From positions 186,001 to 250,000 of the forward strand of contig NZ_BMVG01000006.1 of NCBI RefSeq assembly GCF_014650595.1: DNA of 64,000 nt. Reading direction: 5' to 3'. The stretch is from Streptomyces alanosinicus. Lineage in GTDB: Bacteria > Actinomycetota > Actinomycetes > Streptomycetales > Streptomycetaceae. Position numbers and translations under genes: made by a program. The notes beneath the pieces were generated by a model that searched no databases, had not been told where the DNA came from, and saw only the letters and a program-made list of their open reading frames with translations. Below are positions 15,161 through 23,589 of this stretch, piece after piece. The first letter of the stretch is position 1; every line of letters starts with the position of its first letter.

Positions 15161-16945
15161 TCAGTCGGCGATCGGCAGGTACACCCTGTTGCCGCTCGCC
15201 GCGAACTCCTTCGACTTCTGGGCCATGCCCTCCTCGATCTCACCCCGGCTGCCGCCGTGCTCGCGGCGGATGTCCTGCGAGATCTTCATGCTGCAGAACT
15301 TCGGCCCGCACATGGAGCAGAAGTGGGCCGTCTTCGCGGGCTCGGCCGGCAGGGTCTCGTCATGGAACTCCCGTGCCGTGTCCGGGTCCAGGGCGAGGTT
15401 GAACTGGTCCTCCCACCGGAACTCGAAGCGGGCGTCGGACAGCGCGTCGTCCCACTCCTGGGCGCCCGGGTGCCCCTTGGCAAGGTCGGCCGCGTGCGCG
15501 GCGATCTTGTAGGTGATGACGCCGGTCTTGACGTCGTCCCTGTTGGGCAGGCCCAGGTGCTCCTTGGGCGTGACGTAGCAGAGCATCGCCGTGCCCCACC
15601 AAGCGATCATCGCGGCGCCGATGCCAGAGGTGATGTGGTCGTAGGCCGGAGCGATGTCGGTGGTCAGCGGGCCGAGCGTATAGAACGGAGCTTCATCGCA
15701 GATCTCCTGCTGAAGGTCGATGTTCTCCTTGATCTTGTGCATCGGGACATGGCCCGGGCCCTCGATCATGGTCTGTACGTTGAAACGCTTGGCGATCCGG
15801 TTGAGTTCCCCGAGCGTGCGCAGTTCGGCGAACTGCGCCTCGTCGTTGGCGTCCGCGATCGACCCCGGCCTGAGACCGTCGCCCAGCGAGTACGTGACGT
15901 CGTAGGCGGCGAGGATCTCGCACAGCTCCTCGAAGTTCTCGTACAGGAACGACTCCTTGTGGTGCGCCAGGCACCACGCGGCCATGATCGAGCCGCCGCG
16001 CGAGACGATGCCGGTCTTGCGGTTGGCGGTGAGCGGCACATACGGCAGGCGCACTCCCGCGTGGACGGTCATGTAGTCCACGCCCTGTTCGGCCTGCTCG
16101 ATGACCGTGTCCTTGTAGATCTCCCAGGTGAGTTCCTCGGCCCTGCCGTCGACCTTCTCCAGGGCCTGGTAGAGCGGCACCGTGCCGATGGGGACGGGGG
16201 AGTTGCGCAGCACCCACTCGCGCGTGGTGTGGATGTTGCGGCCGGTGGACAGGTCCATGACCGTGTCGGCACCCCAGTGGGTCGCCCAGGTCATCTTCTC
16301 CACCTCCTCCTCGATGGAGGAGGTCACCGCGGAGTTGCCGATGTTGGCGTTGACCTTCACCAGGAACCGCTTGCCGATGATCATCGGCTCGATCTCCGGG
16401 TGATTGACATTGGCCGGCAGCACGGCCCGGCCCGCCGCGATCTCCTCGCGGACCACTTCGGGAGAAACGTTCTCCCGAACGGCCACGTACTCCATCTCCG
16501 GAGTGATCTCGCCCCGGCGGGCGTACGCGAGCTGTGTCACCGCCTGACCGCTGCGGCCCCGGCGCGGCTGGCGGGGCCGACCGGGGAAGACGGCGTCCAG
16601 GTTGCGCAGGCCGCCACGCGGCGAGGTGTGCTTGATCCCGTCGTCCTCGGGACGGACGGGCCGGCCTGCGTACTCCTCGGTGTCACCGCGGGCGATGATC
16701 CAGTTCTCCCGAAACGGCGGCAGGCCCCTGCGGACGTCGGTGTCGACGAGTGGATCGGTGTATGGGCCCGATGTGTCGTACAGCGTGACCGACTGCCCGT
16801 TGGTGAGGTGCACCTGGCGGACGGGCACGCGCAGGTCGGGGCGGGACCCCTCGACATACGCCTTGTGCCAGCCGATGGACTTCCCGGCCTCCTGGGACAT
16901 GTCGTCCTGAACGGAGGCAGGCGTGCGTGCGTCCTTGTTGGTCAT
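15161..16945 (-). CDS. thiC: Phosphomethylpyrimidine synthase ThiC
   Basis: This radical-SAM enzyme converts aminoimidazole ribotide to HMP-phosphate, the pyrimidine half of thiamine. The 594-residue length is normal. The C-terminal HFCSMCGPKFCSMKIS supplies the CX2CX4C cluster ligands (about 541-550). Other family marks are TPEMEYVAVREN, NINIGNSAV-type VNANIGNSAV, MTVHAGV and EGPGHVPMHKI. The ATG at 16945 lies just past the 3' end of a TPP riboswitch whose GGGAG doubles as Shine-Dalgarno. It is a stand-alone gene; no other thi gene lies beside it. Confidence 0.97.
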   Translation of the reverse strand: MTNKDARTPASVQDDMSQEAGKSIGWHKAYVEGSRPDLRVPVRQVHLTNGQSVTLYDTSGPYTDPLVDTDVRRGLPPFRENWIIARGDTEEYAGRPVRPEDDGIKHTSPRGGLRNLDAVFPGRPRQPRRGRSGQAVTQLAYARRGEITPEMEYVAVRENVSPEVVREEIAAGRAVLPANVNHPEIEPMIIGKRFLVKVNANIGNSAVTSSIEEEVEKMTWATHWGADTVMDLSTGRNIHTTREWVLRNSPVPIGTVPLYQALEKVDGRAEELTWEIYKDTVIEQAEQGVDYMTVHAGVRLPYVPLTANRKTGIVSRGGSIMAAWCLAHHKESFLYENFEELCEILAAYDVTYSLGDGLRPGSIADANDEAQFAELRTLGELNRIAKRFNVQTMIEGPGHVPMHKIKENIDLQQEICDEAPFYTLGPLTTDIAPAYDHITSGIGAAMIAWWGTAMLCYVTPKEHLGLPNRDDVKTGVITYKIAAHAADLAKGHPGAQEWDDALSDARFEFRWEDQFNLALDPDTAREFHDETLPAEPAKTAHFCSMCGPKFCSMKISQDIRREHGGSRGEIEEGMAQKSKEFAASGNRVYLPIAD

Positions 16946-16951
16946 GAGACC

Positions 16952-17110
16952 TACTCCCTACGCCGGCATTACCCGGTAACAGGTTCGGCGGTCGACGCAG
17001 CGGCTTCCGTCTGTCGAGGCTTCCTGCGGAACATCGCCTGTTCCACGTGAAACATCGCGTATACGGAGGTCAGCGCCCTCTCAGCCCGGTGCTCCGAGCT
17101 CCCGCGTGTG
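16952..17110 (-). ncRNA. TPP riboswitch (THI element) in the thiC leader
   Basis: Read on the minus strand, the region shows CGGGAGC, then GGGCTGAGAGGG, a long variable arm, ACCTGTTACCGGGTAATGCC and GGCGTAGGGAGT, the ordered conserved blocks of the thiamine pyrophosphate aptamer. The final GGGAG sits seven bases from the thiC ATG, so TPP binding would be expected to hide the ribosome site. The insert between CTGAGA and ACCTG (P3/P3a arm) is long, about 75 bases, and contains a parS-like word at 17040-17053. Confidence 0.93.
17040..17053. promoter_or_regulatory. parS: parS-like variant within the thiC riboswitch
   Basis: GTTCCACGTGAAAC differs from parS at one base. It lies in the DNA encoding the optional P3 arm of the TPP riboswitch. 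Single-mismatch parS sites are known to be bound in related systems, so it is likely but weaker. Confidence 0.6.
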
Positions 17111-17187
17111 CAAAGGTGCCTCCACGCTAGCGTCATATGTGGCGCGGTGAACAGTGGGCCCCCTGCGGTTCTTGCAATGATCGGGCG

Positions 17188-18786
17188 GTGACCAGGATGG
17201 AGCAGTACCCGTATCGACCACCCGAGCCGCGCCATGAAGGCGCCTCGGGACAGGGCGCGGGCTACCGCCACGACGGCTATACAGCGGGCGACCCGTATGG
17301 CCACGACGCCCGGACGCCCGGCGCCGAGCAGGGCCGTGAGCACCCCCGTGCCGCCTCGGGCGCCGGTCTTCGGCAGGGGGCCGGAATCGGCGGGAACGAC
17401 GGGCGTGGTCCCGAGCGGGGACCCGGCGGGGATGACGGCGGTCACGGTCATGGGCACGAAGGCGGCGGTCACGGACAGGGCCACGGGCACGGCCATAGTC
17501 ACAGCCACGGCCCGGCCGCTCCCGTCTCGAAGCATCTGCGGAAGGTCATCGCCGCGATCCTGGTCCCGTTCACCGCGGCGGTCATCGTCGGCCTGCTGGT
17601 GCTCTGGCCCGGGGGAGCCCCGCCCCACAAGCGCACCGGTGTCGGCTTCGACCGGGAGACCCAGCAGGCCACGGTCACCAAGGTCATCGAGGTGAGCTGC
17701 AAGTCGGTGAACGCCTCCGGCGACACCCCGACCGGCGACACCTCCACCGCCGAAGGCACCTCGGCGGAACAGGAGGCGAAAGGAACCTGCAAGAAGGCGA
17801 CCGTCCGGGTCGACACCGGCAAGGACCAGGGCCGTACGTTCACCGAGATCGTGCAGCCGGACCAGCCCCGACAACTGCACCAGGGCGAAAAGGTGGTGGT
17901 CGCCTACGAGCCCTCGGCACCGAAGGATCTTCAGTACTCGGTGGCCGATGTGAACCGCAAGTTCCCCATGACGCTACTCGCGGGCATCTTCGCACTCGCC
18001 GTCGTGGTGGTCGGCAGGCTGCGCGGGGTCATGGCGCTCGTCGCCCTGACCGTGAGTTTCCTGGTGCTGACCCTGTTCATCCTGCCCGCGATCCTTCAGG
18101 GTTCGAATCCGCTGCTCGTGGCGGTGATCGGGTCGAGCGCCATCATGCTGATCGCCCTGTACATGTGCCATGGGCTGTCCGCCCGGACCTCGGTGGCGGT
18201 GCTCGGCACACTGATCTCCCTGTCGCTGATCGGCTTGCTCGGGTCCCTGTTCATCGGCTGGGCCGCCCTGACCGGCAACACCGACGACAGCACCGGCCTG
18301 ATCCACGGCCTGTATCCGTCGATCGACATGAGCGGTCTGCTGCTGGCCGGCGTCATCATCGGATCGCTCGGTGTCCTGGACGATGTGACCGTGACGCAGA
18401 CCTCGGCCGTCTGGGAGCTGCACGAGGCCAATCCGTCGATGGGCTGGCGCGGACTGTACCGGGCGGGCATCCGCATCGGCCGCGACCACATCGCCTCCGT
18501 GGTCAACACCCTCGTCCTCGCCTACGCCGGTGCCGCACTGCCGTTGCTGCTGCTGTTCTCGATCGCACAGAGCAGTGTCGGGACCGTGGCCAACAGCGAG
18601 CTGGTGGCCGAGGAGATCGTGCGCACGCTGGTGGGCTCGATCGGTCTGGTCGCCTCGGTCCCGGTCACCACCTTGCTCGCCGCCCTGGTCGTCTCCGCCG
18701 ACCGGCCCGGCCAGGACAGCCCGGCAGCGGCCGCGGCGCAGCCCGTCGCGGCACGCGGTGGACGGGGGCGACGCCGGAAGCGGTGA
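17188..18786 (+). CDS. YibE/F-family membrane protein with a His-rich N-terminus
   Basis: This protein of about 532 residues belongs to PF07907 (YibE/YibF). The cytoplasmic N-terminal stretch is Gly/His rich (HGHEGGGHGQGHGHGHSHSHG, about 86-110) and may bind metal ions. A first membrane anchor (VIAAILVPFTAAVIVGLLVLW) is followed by an extracytoplasmic beta-rich part with two Cys-containing segments, then seven or eight membrane helices (LLAGIFALAVVVVGRLRGVM onward). GVLDDVTVTQ and GRDHIASVVNTLVLAYAGA are family core motifs. Function is unknown. GTG 17188 or ATG 17197 may be the start. It is divergent from thiC. Confidence 0.8.
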   Translation: MTRMEQYPYRPPEPRHEGASGQGAGYRHDGYTAGDPYGHDARTPGAEQGREHPRAASGAGLRQGAGIGGNDGRGPERGPGGDDGGHGHGHEGGGHGQGHGHGHSHSHGPAAPVSKHLRKVIAAILVPFTAAVIVGLLVLWPGGAPPHKRTGVGFDRETQQATVTKVIEVSCKSVNASGDTPTGDTSTAEGTSAEQEAKGTCKKATVRVDTGKDQGRTFTEIVQPDQPRQLHQGEKVVVAYEPSAPKDLQYSVADVNRKFPMTLLAGIFALAVVVVGRLRGVMALVALTVSFLVLTLFILPAILQGSNPLLVAVIGSSAIMLIALYMCHGLSARTSVAVLGTLISLSLIGLLGSLFIGWAALTGNTDDSTGLIHGLYPSIDMSGLLLAGVIIGSLGVLDDVTVTQTSAVWELHEANPSMGWRGLYRAGIRIGRDHIASVVNTLVLAYAGAALPLLLLFSIAQSSVGTVANSELVAEEIVRTLVGSIGLVASVPVTTLLAALVVSADRPGQDSPAAAAAQPVAARGGRGRRRKR

Positions 18787-18895
18787 GAGCGACCAGGCGC
18801 CGCTCCCCGCTCTTCGCTCGCCTCTCCTTCGAAGAAGCGTTCCTGCGTGCTTCCACGCGGCACGCGGAGCGCTCGGCGCCCCGTGCCGTAACACT

Positions 18896-19333
18896 TCAGC
18901 CGGCGCTCTGCTCCTCGGCCAGGATGCGGTCCAGGGCCTCCTCCAGATGGGCGTCGAAGTCGGCGAGCGCACCTTCCTGACCGAGCGGCACAAGCTTGTC
19001 CGTACGGTCCAGGAAGGCCACGAGCGGCGGCACGGAGGAGCGGAACAGGGCCTGGTCGCTGCCGACCTGAAGCCTGATCAGCACCTCGCCCAGCATCTCG
19101 GAGTCGGCGGGGGCGATGTGCACATCCCCTTCCCCGCACGGCCGGCCGACACCGTCGATCAGCAGCTCCCGTCCGAACGCCCAGGTGACCGGGGCATCAC
19201 CGGGCAGATGGAAGGTGAGCCGCACTGCATAGGGATCACTGGTCTCGTAGCGCAACTCCACCGGAATGCGGAAGGAGAGCTCCTCCGACACGAGAAAGCT
19301 CATCATGACTTCTGCCTGTACGGACTCGCGCAT
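18896..19333 (-). CDS. ssgA: Sporulation-specific cell division activator SsgA
   Basis: This 145-residue SALP-family protein found only in morphologically complex actinomycetes marks sites of septation and branching and stimulates sporulation-specific cell division together with SsgB. The sequence MRESVQAEVMMSFLVSEEL, HLPGDAPVTWAFGRELL, GEGDVHIAP and FLDRTDKLVPLGQE is nearly that of S. coelicolor SsgA as I remember it. It has no membrane segment. It lies downstream of ssgR in the same direction, the arrangement in which SsgR activates ssgA. It converges on the YibE/F gene. Confidence 0.95.
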   Translation of the reverse strand: MRESVQAEVMMSFLVSEELSFRIPVELRYETSDPYAVRLTFHLPGDAPVTWAFGRELLIDGVGRPCGEGDVHIAPADSEMLGEVLIRLQVGSDQALFRSSVPPLVAFLDRTDKLVPLGQEGALADFDAHLEEALDRILAEEQSAG

Positions 19334-19432
19334 CGTCTACCCCGTCATATGACATCGACTGGCCGGGTTTGGTCCCTCTAACGGTGGTCAAATCTTGCTG
19401 AACGTACACAGCAGATCACAAGGAGTAAGTTT

Positions 19433-20395
19433 TCAGATACTGATAGAGAGGGTGAGGGTCCCCAGATGCCGCCCGATCTCCGCCTGCAGCCGATGGGCCG
19501 CGGGCAGCAGCCGGTCGGCCTGCTGGACGGGCAGCGATATGGCCACAGTGGCCGCAGTGGTGCCCACGGTGATCGGGATCGCCGCGCAGACCGTCCCGAG
19601 CGCGTACTCCTGGCGCTCCACCACCGGCTCTATGCGCGGCATCCGGGCCAGCCGCCGCAGCAGGGCATCGTTGTCACGCACGGTGTACGGCGTGAGGGAC
19701 TGCACGGGATAGCGCGCGAGGTGGTCGCGTCGGGCGTCCTCGTCCAGCTGGGAGAGCAGGCACTGTCCGATGGCGTGCGCATGACCGGTCGCGCGAAAGT
19801 CGGCCCACTCCTCGACCGCCGGCGCCTCGGGGGAGTCGGCGACGCACATGACCTCGATCTCGCCGTCCCGGTACATGGCGTAGTACACCGGAACACCGAT
19901 GAGGTCGCGCCAGTGCGCAAGCGTGTCGGCCACCGCGCTGCGACGTTTCTGCTGGGCTCCGCTGCTGCCCAGCCGTTCGGCCGCGTCACCGAGGAAGAAC
20001 AGCCCCTTCTCACGCCGTAGATAGCCCTCGTGCACCAGGGTTCGCAGCAGGTGGTAGGTCGTCGGGAGGGCGAGGCCGGTCTCGCGGGCCAGCTGTTTGG
20101 CGGGGGCGCCATAGCCGTGTGCGGCGACGGTCTCCAGCAGCCGCATGGCGCGCTGGACGGACCCGATGAGCGTCGCGGCGCCCGAGGGGGCGTGGGAGGG
20201 GTGGGGCGGCTCACAGGCGCCCGTGGGGCGCGGTGGGTCAGGAGCGTCGGTGGATTGCGGTGGGCCGGGGGCGTCGGCCGGATGTGGTTGTTCCGGGACC
20301 GTGACGACGGGGGGCCGTGGGGTGGGGGGTGCGCAGGAGCGCGGTGGGGTCGGGGGTGCGTGTGATTCTGCCGGTGCGGTGTCAACCGTGGCCAA
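19433..20395 (-). CDS. ssgR: IclR-family activator SsgR with a Pro-rich N-terminal extension
   Basis: This is the transcriptional activator of ssgA. The winged helix lies at about 75-130 (LIGSVQRAMRLLETVA, LPTTYHLLRTLVHEGYL) and the IclR effector domain follows (GEIEVMCVADSPEAPAV, GTVCAAIPI). The total of 320 residues exceeds the roughly 240 reported for S. coelicolor SsgR. The surplus is the first ~70 residues, built of nine-residue Pro-rich repeats (DAPGPPQST, DAPDPPRPT, GACEPPHPS). No in-frame ATG occurs between residue 1 and the helix-turn-helix, so a later GTG start or a true extension are the options. The ssgA gene follows after 99 bp. Confidence 0.9.
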   Translation of the reverse strand: MATVDTAPAESHAPPTPPRSCAPPTPRPPVVTVPEQPHPADAPGPPQSTDAPDPPRPTGACEPPHPSHAPSGAATLIGSVQRAMRLLETVAAHGYGAPAKQLARETGLALPTTYHLLRTLVHEGYLRREKGLFFLGDAAERLGSSGAQQKRRSAVADTLAHWRDLIGVPVYYAMYRDGEIEVMCVADSPEAPAVEEWADFRATGHAHAIGQCLLSQLDEDARRDHLARYPVQSLTPYTVRDNDALLRRLARMPRIEPVVERQEYALGTVCAAIPITVGTTAATVAISLPVQQADRLLPAAHRLQAEIGRHLGTLTLSISI

Positions 20396-20612
20396 GGGTC
20401 ACTCCCTGAGCGCGAGGGGCAGCCCGTGCCGAGGAACAGCACGGAGGGGTCTGCGCCGCCCGCGGGGGCGGGCCCCGCGGGAGTTCCGGACTCTAATCGT
20501 CCGCCACCGCGCGCAGACGGCCTCACGGGGAAACTTCCCTCCCCCGAGGGAAATCGGAGATCGCCTTGCCGGGAACCGGTGGCGCCGTCGCCGCTCACCG
20601 GTCCCCGTATCG

Positions 20613-20825
20613 TCACCAGTCGCTGCGCGACGAGGAGTTCGACATGAACTTGCGCACGATGTAGATGAAACCGGCGACCAGGGCGACGAAGATCAGCGCC
20701 TTGAAGAGCAGTCCGATCACAAATCCGACCACGGTCGCTATCAGGCCGCCGAACACGACCAGGGCGATGACCGGCACCGCGACCCACTTCACCCACCACG
20801 GCAGTCCCGCGAAGATCTCTCGCAT
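20613..20825 (-). CDS. Small two-helix membrane protein, DUF5326 family
   Basis: This is a 70-residue protein with MREIFAGLPWWVKWVAVPVIALVVFGGL, a second long hydrophobic stretch (VVGFVIGLLFKALIFVALVAGF) and a basic end (YIVRKFMSNSSSRSDW). I recognise it as the Streptomyces DUF5326 type. Function is unknown. ATG at 20825 is preceded by AAGG. It lies upstream of ssgR, with 217 bp between that holds no gene. Confidence 0.75.
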   Translation of the reverse strand: MREIFAGLPWWVKWVAVPVIALVVFGGLIATVVGFVIGLLFKALIFVALVAGFIYIVRKFMSNSSSRSDW

Positions 20826-20973
20826 CGCCTTGTCCTTTGCGTTCTCGTACGTCTGTGTTCTCTGACAGCGCTGGTGTTCCGCATTCGATGCTAGAGCCGA
20901 CAACGGGTCCCGCGGGGGTCTCGCGTCCCTTGTCCTCCCCTGACCCGTCCCCTAGGGAACCCGGAGACCGGGC

Positions 20974-21291
20974 TCACGCCTCGGGCGGAGAAAAAACGAC
21001 GAGAACCCTCAGATCCTCGCTGATGTGGTGGAACTTATGGGCGACTCCGGCCGGCACGTACACGACGCTGCCCCGTGCCACCTCGGTCGTCTCCAGGCCG
21101 ACCGTGATCGACGCCCGGCCGCTCACGACGAGGTACACCTCGTCCTGGTTGTGCGGCTTCTGCGGGTCGTGCTCGCCCGCGTTGAGGGCGTACAAGCCGA
21201 CGGACATGTTCCGCTCCCGCAGGAACTGAAGGTAGGCCCCCTCGTTGGCGGCTCGCTCCGCCTCCAGTTCGTCCAGCCGGAATGTCTTCAT
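20974..21291 (-). CDS. Cupin-domain protein
   Basis: This 105-residue single-domain cupin has the first motif NAGEHDPQKPHNQDEVYLVVSG and the second motif GSVVYVPAGVAHKFHHIS, with the His and Glu residues that normally hold a metal ion. The first half, MKTFRLDELEAERAANEGAYLQFLRERN, is typical of small actinobacterial cupins of unknown role. It is divergently placed from the membrane protein gene at 21351, and its own start lies 59 bp away. Catalytic activity is not predictable. Confidence 0.85.
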   Translation of the reverse strand: MKTFRLDELEAERAANEGAYLQFLRERNMSVGLYALNAGEHDPQKPHNQDEVYLVVSGRASITVGLETTEVARGSVVYVPAGVAHKFHHISEDLRVLVVFSPPEA

Positions 21292-21350
21292 CGCCGCTGT
21301 CGCCCTCGTCTCACTGCTCGGTTCCGATCCGGTCTGCCACGATCAGACAC

Positions 21351-21728
21351 ATGAAGAATTTCGTAGTCAAGACGATCGCCAACGCAGGCGCCCTGGCGGT
21401 TGCCGTGTGGCTGTTGGACAAGATCACTCTTACCGGTGACAGCACAGCCAAGAAGGCCGGCACGCTGATCGTGGTCGCGCTGATCTTCGGCCTGGTGAAC
21501 TGGCTGGTGAAGCCGATCATGAAGGTGCTCACCTTCCCGCTGTTCATCCTGACCCTGGGCCTGATCACCCTGGTGGTGAACGCGCTGATGCTGCTGCTGA
21601 CCTCCTGGGTGTGCGGCAAGCTCAACCTGAGTTTCCATGTGCAGGGCTTCTGGACGGCCGTCGTCGGCGGTCTGATCATCTCGATCGTCTCCTGGGCGCT
21701 GCACGTCGTCCTGCCCGACGAGGACTGA
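21351..21728 (+). CDS. Phage-holin-like four-helix membrane protein (PF04020 family)
   Basis: This 125-residue protein has four hydrophobic segments: NAGALAVAVWLLDKITL, LIVVALIFGLVNWLVKPIMK, FPLFILTLGLITLVVNALML and VVGGLIISIVSWALHVV. The pattern is that of the chromosomal family called superfamily IV 4-TMS holin or YvlD-like. Despite the name it is a housekeeping membrane protein here and no lysis genes are near. Its stop lies seven bases before ptpA, suggesting one operon: holin-like, ptpA, PLP lyase. Confidence 0.85.
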   Translation: MKNFVVKTIANAGALAVAVWLLDKITLTGDSTAKKAGTLIVVALIFGLVNWLVKPIMKVLTFPLFILTLGLITLVVNALMLLLTSWVCGKLNLSFHVQGFWTAVVGGLIISIVSWALHVVLPDED

Positions 21729-21735
21729 GCGGACC

Positions 21736-22227
21736 ATGGCCTACCGCGTCTGCTTCGTGTGCACGGGAAACATCTGCCGTTCCCCGATGGCCGAGTCCGT
21801 CTTCCGCGCGCGGGTGGCGGAGGCCGGTCTTGAGGATCTGGTGGAGGTCGACAGCGCCGGCACCGGCGGCTGGCACGAGGGCGATCGCGCCGACCCGCGG
21901 ACCGTCTCGGTCCTCGACGAGCACGGCTACGACAGCGAGCACATCGCGCGGCAGTTCCAGCCGTCGTGGTTCTCCCGTCTCGATCTCGTGATCGCCCTCG
22001 ACACCGGTCATCTCAAGGCCCTGCGCCGCCTCGCACCCACCGAGGAGGACGCCCGCAAGGTCCGTCTGCTGCGCTCCTACGACCCCGCCGCCCCTGACGA
22101 CCTCGACGTACCCGATCCGTACTACGGACGCCGGGACGGCTTCGAGGAGTGTCTCGAGCTGGTGGAGGCGGCGAGCGCCGGCCTCCTGACGGCCGTACGC
22201 GAGCAGCTGGGAGGACGGGCCGCATGA
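21736..22227 (+). CDS. ptpA: Low-molecular-weight protein tyrosine phosphatase
   Basis: This 163-residue cytosolic phosphatase has the P-loop VCTGNICRS (CX5R, Cys at residue 9) and the general-acid loop DVPDPYYG near the C-terminus. The position and sequence fit S. coelicolor PtpA, reported to dephosphorylate phosphotyrosine peptides and influence antibiotic production; that role is recalled, not tested. The stop codon overlaps the ATG of the next gene (ATGA), so translation of the two is coupled. Confidence 0.95.
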   Translation: MAYRVCFVCTGNICRSPMAESVFRARVAEAGLEDLVEVDSAGTGGWHEGDRADPRTVSVLDEHGYDSEHIARQFQPSWFSRLDLVIALDTGHLKALRRLAPTEEDARKVRLLRSYDPAAPDDLDVPDPYYGRRDGFEECLELVEAASAGLLTAVREQLGGRAA

Positions 22228-23372
22228 CCGACTCCGCCAAGGACGAGGATCGTAAGGGCGACGGCACGCGCGCGGTACGGGCGGGACTGCCCGAGCCGGT
22301 CAAGCACGAACCGGCCTTGCCCGGACCGGTGTTCGCGGCGCACTTCCACCTGCCCGGCGACGTGACGGGACCGTACGTGTACGGCCGTGACGGCAATCCG
22401 ACCTGGACGCTGCTGGAGCGTGCCATCGGCGAACTGGAGGCGCCAGGGCAGGGCGACGTCGAGACGCTGGTCTTCGCCTCCGGTATGGCGGCGATGTCCT
22501 CCGTGCTGTTCTCGCAGCTGCGCGCCGGGGACGCGGTCGTACTGCCCTCCGACGGCTACCAGGTGCTGCCGCTGGTCCGCGCCCAGCTGGAGGCGTACGG
22601 CGTCGAGGTGCGCACGGCACCCACCGGCGGCGACGGCCAGCTGGAGGTCCTCGACGGCGCCCGGCTGCTGTGGATCGAGTCCCCGTCGAACCCCGGGCTG
22701 GACGTCTGCGACATCCGGCGGCTGGTGACGGCGGCCCATGCCCAGGGCGCCCTGGTGGCCGTCGACAACACCCTCGCCACTCCGCTCGGGCAGCGTCCGC
22801 TGGAGCTGGGCGCCGACTTCTCCGTGGCCAGCGGCACCAAGCAGCTGACCGGCCACGGCGATCTGCTGCTGGGCTACGTCGCCGGCCGCGACGCCGAGGC
22901 AATGGCCGCCGTGCGAAGCTGGCGCAAGATCGTCGGGGCGATCGCCGGGCCCTTGGAGGCCTGGCTCGCCCATCGGTCCATCGCTACGCTCCAGTTGCGC
23001 GTCGACCGGCAGAACGCCACCGCCCTCGCGGTGGCGGAGGCGCTGAAGCGGCGCGGCGAGGTGTCCGGACTGCGTTATCCCGGGCTGCCCGACGACCCGT
23101 CTCACAAGATCGCCGCGCAGCAGATGCGCCGCTACGGCTGCGTGGTGTCCTTCACGCTGCCCACGCGTGCGCGTGCGGAGCGGTTTCTCCAGGCCCTGCG
23201 CCTGGTGGAGGACGCGACCAGCTTCGGCGGGGTGCGTTCCACGGCCGAGCGCCGGCTCCGCTGGGGCGGGGACGCGGTCCCCGAGGGCTTCATCCGTATG
23301 TCCGTGGGTGCCGAGGACCCCGAGGATCTGATCGCCGATGTGCTGCGGGCGCTGGACGAGTCCGCCGAGTGA
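22224..23372 (+). CDS. Cys/Met-metabolism PLP enzyme, cystathionine gamma-lyase-like
   Basis: This 382-residue fold-type I PLP enzyme has VFASGMAAMSSV (phosphate-binding loop), WIESPSNPGLDVCDI (the Asp binding the pyridine nitrogen region) and SVASGTKQLTGHGDLLLGYV with the Schiff-base Lys near residue 206. The substrate is probably cystathionine (gamma-lyase or synthase), though the family also includes methionine gamma-lyase. ATG overlaps the ptpA stop by four bases. The first 40 residues are polar and charged. Confidence 0.88.
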   Translation: MTDSAKDEDRKGDGTRAVRAGLPEPVKHEPALPGPVFAAHFHLPGDVTGPYVYGRDGNPTWTLLERAIGELEAPGQGDVETLVFASGMAAMSSVLFSQLRAGDAVVLPSDGYQVLPLVRAQLEAYGVEVRTAPTGGDGQLEVLDGARLLWIESPSNPGLDVCDIRRLVTAAHAQGALVAVDNTLATPLGQRPLELGADFSVASGTKQLTGHGDLLLGYVAGRDAEAMAAVRSWRKIVGAIAGPLEAWLAHRSIATLQLRVDRQNATALAVAEALKRRGEVSGLRYPGLPDDPSHKIAAQQMRRYGCVVSFTLPTRARAERFLQALRLVEDATSFGGVRSTAERRLRWGGDAVPEGFIRMSVGAEDPEDLIADVLRALDESAE

Positions 23373-23589
23373 TTTTCCGCCCGGACGCCCGCTGATGACG
23401 CACGACGGTCCGAGCCTCCCCCCTCGTGGCTCGGACCGTCTTCGGTTCCTCGCGCCAAGAACCGCGCGAACAAGGCTAGTTGACTCTCTGTCAGTGTCCA
23501 ATCACGCTAGCGACAGAGACCTATCGACTTATTTATAGTTAGGGCCTGCCTGGGGGCCGAAGGGGGGCAGGGACAGGGGAGGACATGCC

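Noticed and set aside
16969..17060. Short upstream frame in the thiC leader (MFHVEQAMFRRKP)
   Set aside because: It is made by the riboswitch and the parS-like word; RNA structure explains the sequence better than coding.
21351..21728. Phage origin for the holin-like gene
   Set aside because: It has no lysin or phage neighbours and is co-directional with ptpA; the family is common on chromosomes.
23480..23540. Confident promoter for the LysR gene
   Set aside because: TTGACT and TATAGT are present but not at a 16-18-bp spacing to each other, so they were only mentioned in the gene entry.
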